Below are positions 63,113 through 64,000 of a DNA stretch of 64,000 nucleotides, one piece after another. A model generated the notes under the pieces. It had not been told where the DNA came from and did no database searches. It worked only from the letters and a program-made list of their open reading frames with translations. Positions within the stretch are counted from its first letter, which is position 1. Every line of letters begins with the position of its first letter. Both the position numbers and the translations under genes were made by a program. Origin of the DNA: Sagittula stellata E-37 (GTDB lineage Bacteria; Pseudomonadota; Alphaproteobacteria; Rhodobacterales; Rhodobacteraceae); assembly GCF_039724765.1 (NCBI RefSeq), contig NZ_CP155729.1, forward strand, positions 992,001-1,056,000. The letters run 5' to 3'.

Positions 63113-64000
63113 ATGCTGAACGGTTTGCGCATCCTTGAATTCGAAGCCCTCGGGCCTGCCCCCTTCGCCGCCATGCACCTTGCGGACTTGGGAGCGGAGG
63201 TGACCGTCGTACATCGCGCCACCCACGACAACCCGTCGAAACAGCCCCGGAACCTGCTCGACCGGGGCAAGCGGTCCATCGTGCTGGATCTCAAGGAGGC
63301 GGCGGATATCGCCGTCGCCAAGGCCTTGGTCCAGCGCTCGGACGCTTTGATCGAGGGGATGCGGCCGGGCGTGATGGAGCGGCTGGGCCTCGGGCCGGAG
63401 GTCGTGCATGCGCTGAACCCGGCTCTGGTCTACGGGCGCATGACGGGTTGGGGGCAGGACGGGCCCCGCGCGCTGCGGTCGGGGCATGACCTGAACTACG
63501 CCGGGCTGAGCGGGATGCTGTTCTACGGCGGTTTGCCAGGCGAGATTCCCGGGGTGCCGCCAACGCTGTTGGGCGACATCGGGGGAGGGGCGCTCTACCT
63601 CACCGTCGGCATACTGAGCGGCGTTCTGAACGCCAGGACGACGGGCAAGGGCTGTGTCGTGGATGCAGCCATCGTGGACGGGACATCGCACATGTTGTCC
63701 CTGCTCCTTTCGATGGGACCGATGTTCTCACGCGAGGCCCGCGGACAATCTCTTCTGGATGGGCCGCACTGGTCGCGCTGTTATGTTTGTGCCGATGGGG
63801 GCCATGTCGCGGTGCAATGCCTCGAACCGAAGTTCTATGCCGAGTTTCTGGAGGTCATGGGGCTGCGCGACGATCCGGGCCTTGCCGATCAGTTCGACCC
63901 CAAGCAATGGCCGGTTCAGACGGCGCGGCTGGCGGGCCTGTTCGCTGCCCGGTCCCGAGACACATGGACGGCACTGTTCGAGGGCTCCGATGCCTGTGTG
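63113..64000 (+). CDS. CaiB/BaiF CoA-transferase family, alpha-methylacyl-CoA racemase type (3' partial)
   Basis: The visible 296 codons encode a class III CoA-transferase fold protein. The segments SGHDLNYAGLSGML and LLGDIGGGALYLTVGIL match the His and Asp acid/base region of alpha-methylacyl-CoA racemase, and the N-terminus MLNGLRILEFEALGPAPFAA also fits that group. The gene is cut by the window end. It lies 162 bases after the M20 hydrolase with no clear ribosome-binding site. Racemisation of a branched acyl-CoA, or CoA transfer, are both possible. Confidence 0.88.
   Translation, partial: MLNGLRILEFEALGPAPFAAMHLADLGAEVTVVHRATHDNPSKQPRNLLDRGKRSIVLDLKEAADIAVAKALVQRSDALIEGMRPGVMERLGLGPEVVHALNPALVYGRMTGWGQDGPRALRSGHDLNYAGLSGMLFYGGLPGEIPGVPPTLLGDIGGGALYLTVGILSGVLNARTTGKGCVVDAAIVDGTSHMLSLLLSMGPMFSREARGQSLLDGPHWSRCYVCADGGHVAVQCLEPKFYAEFLEVMGLRDDPGLADQFDPKQWPVQTARLAGLFAARSRDTWTALFEGSDACV

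Overview
The window looks like a chromosomal segment of a marine alphaproteobacterium of the Roseobacter group / Rhodobacteraceae. The evidence is the high G+C content, the ybgC-tolQRAB-pal-cpoB-tilS-ftsH block, two genes of the ethylmalonyl-CoA pathway (a methylsuccinyl-CoA dehydrogenase-like gene and mcl1), the dgcN-dgcA D-glutamate pair, and short intergenic repeats of a kind I associate with that group. I see no prophage, transposase, integrase, rRNA or CRISPR array. One tRNA (Ala, GGC) is present. The first and last genes run off the window.

Layout. 1-8092: one tightly overlapping plus-strand operon with a BMP-type ABC importer, a biuret-hydrolase-like enzyme, a second cysteine hydrolase, a small cupin and allophanate hydrolase; together they look like uptake and complete hydrolysis of biuret-type nitrogen. 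8216-10860: acyl-CoA dehydrogenase (probable Mcd) divergent from a TauE/SafE permease. 10893-24339: mixed housekeeping and small genes, including a MEMO-AMMECR1 fusion, a DEAD-box helicase, tRNA-Ala, two adjacent HExxH proteins, a GntR regulator, a CcdA/thioredoxin pair, accA, an AraC-type HTH protein, and a LysE exporter divergent from an Lrp regulator. 24357-28438: two tandem paralogous methyltransferases and mcl1. 28691-32375: dgcN, dgcA, a Nudix hydrolase and a D-amino-acid transaminase, a probable D-amino-acid to L-glutamate route. 32380-43941: flavoprotein, HNH-like protein, then the Tol-Pal cluster through tilS and ftsH. 44206-48116: MOSC protein, fhs, chorismate mutase and folD. 48218-54477: ExoD, thioesterase and the DNA-repair pair pdeM and Lhr-type helicase, split by an oppositely oriented histidine kinase/response regulator pair. 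54535-64000: a dipeptide-type ABC importer (with a DppC-DppD-like fusion), a DUF1028 protein, a FadR/GntR regulator, an M20 amidase/carbamoylase and an AMACR-type CoA-transferase-family gene.

The last locus carries three near-identical palindromes with core TTATCATGATAA, placed exactly in the two divergent promoter regions that flank it. They are probably the operators of the GntR repressor encoded between them, which would make the transporter, the DUF1028 protein and the M20 amidase one regulon. The biuret operon and this locus are the strongest candidates for specialised nitrogen scavenging; the D-amino-acid set is a third.
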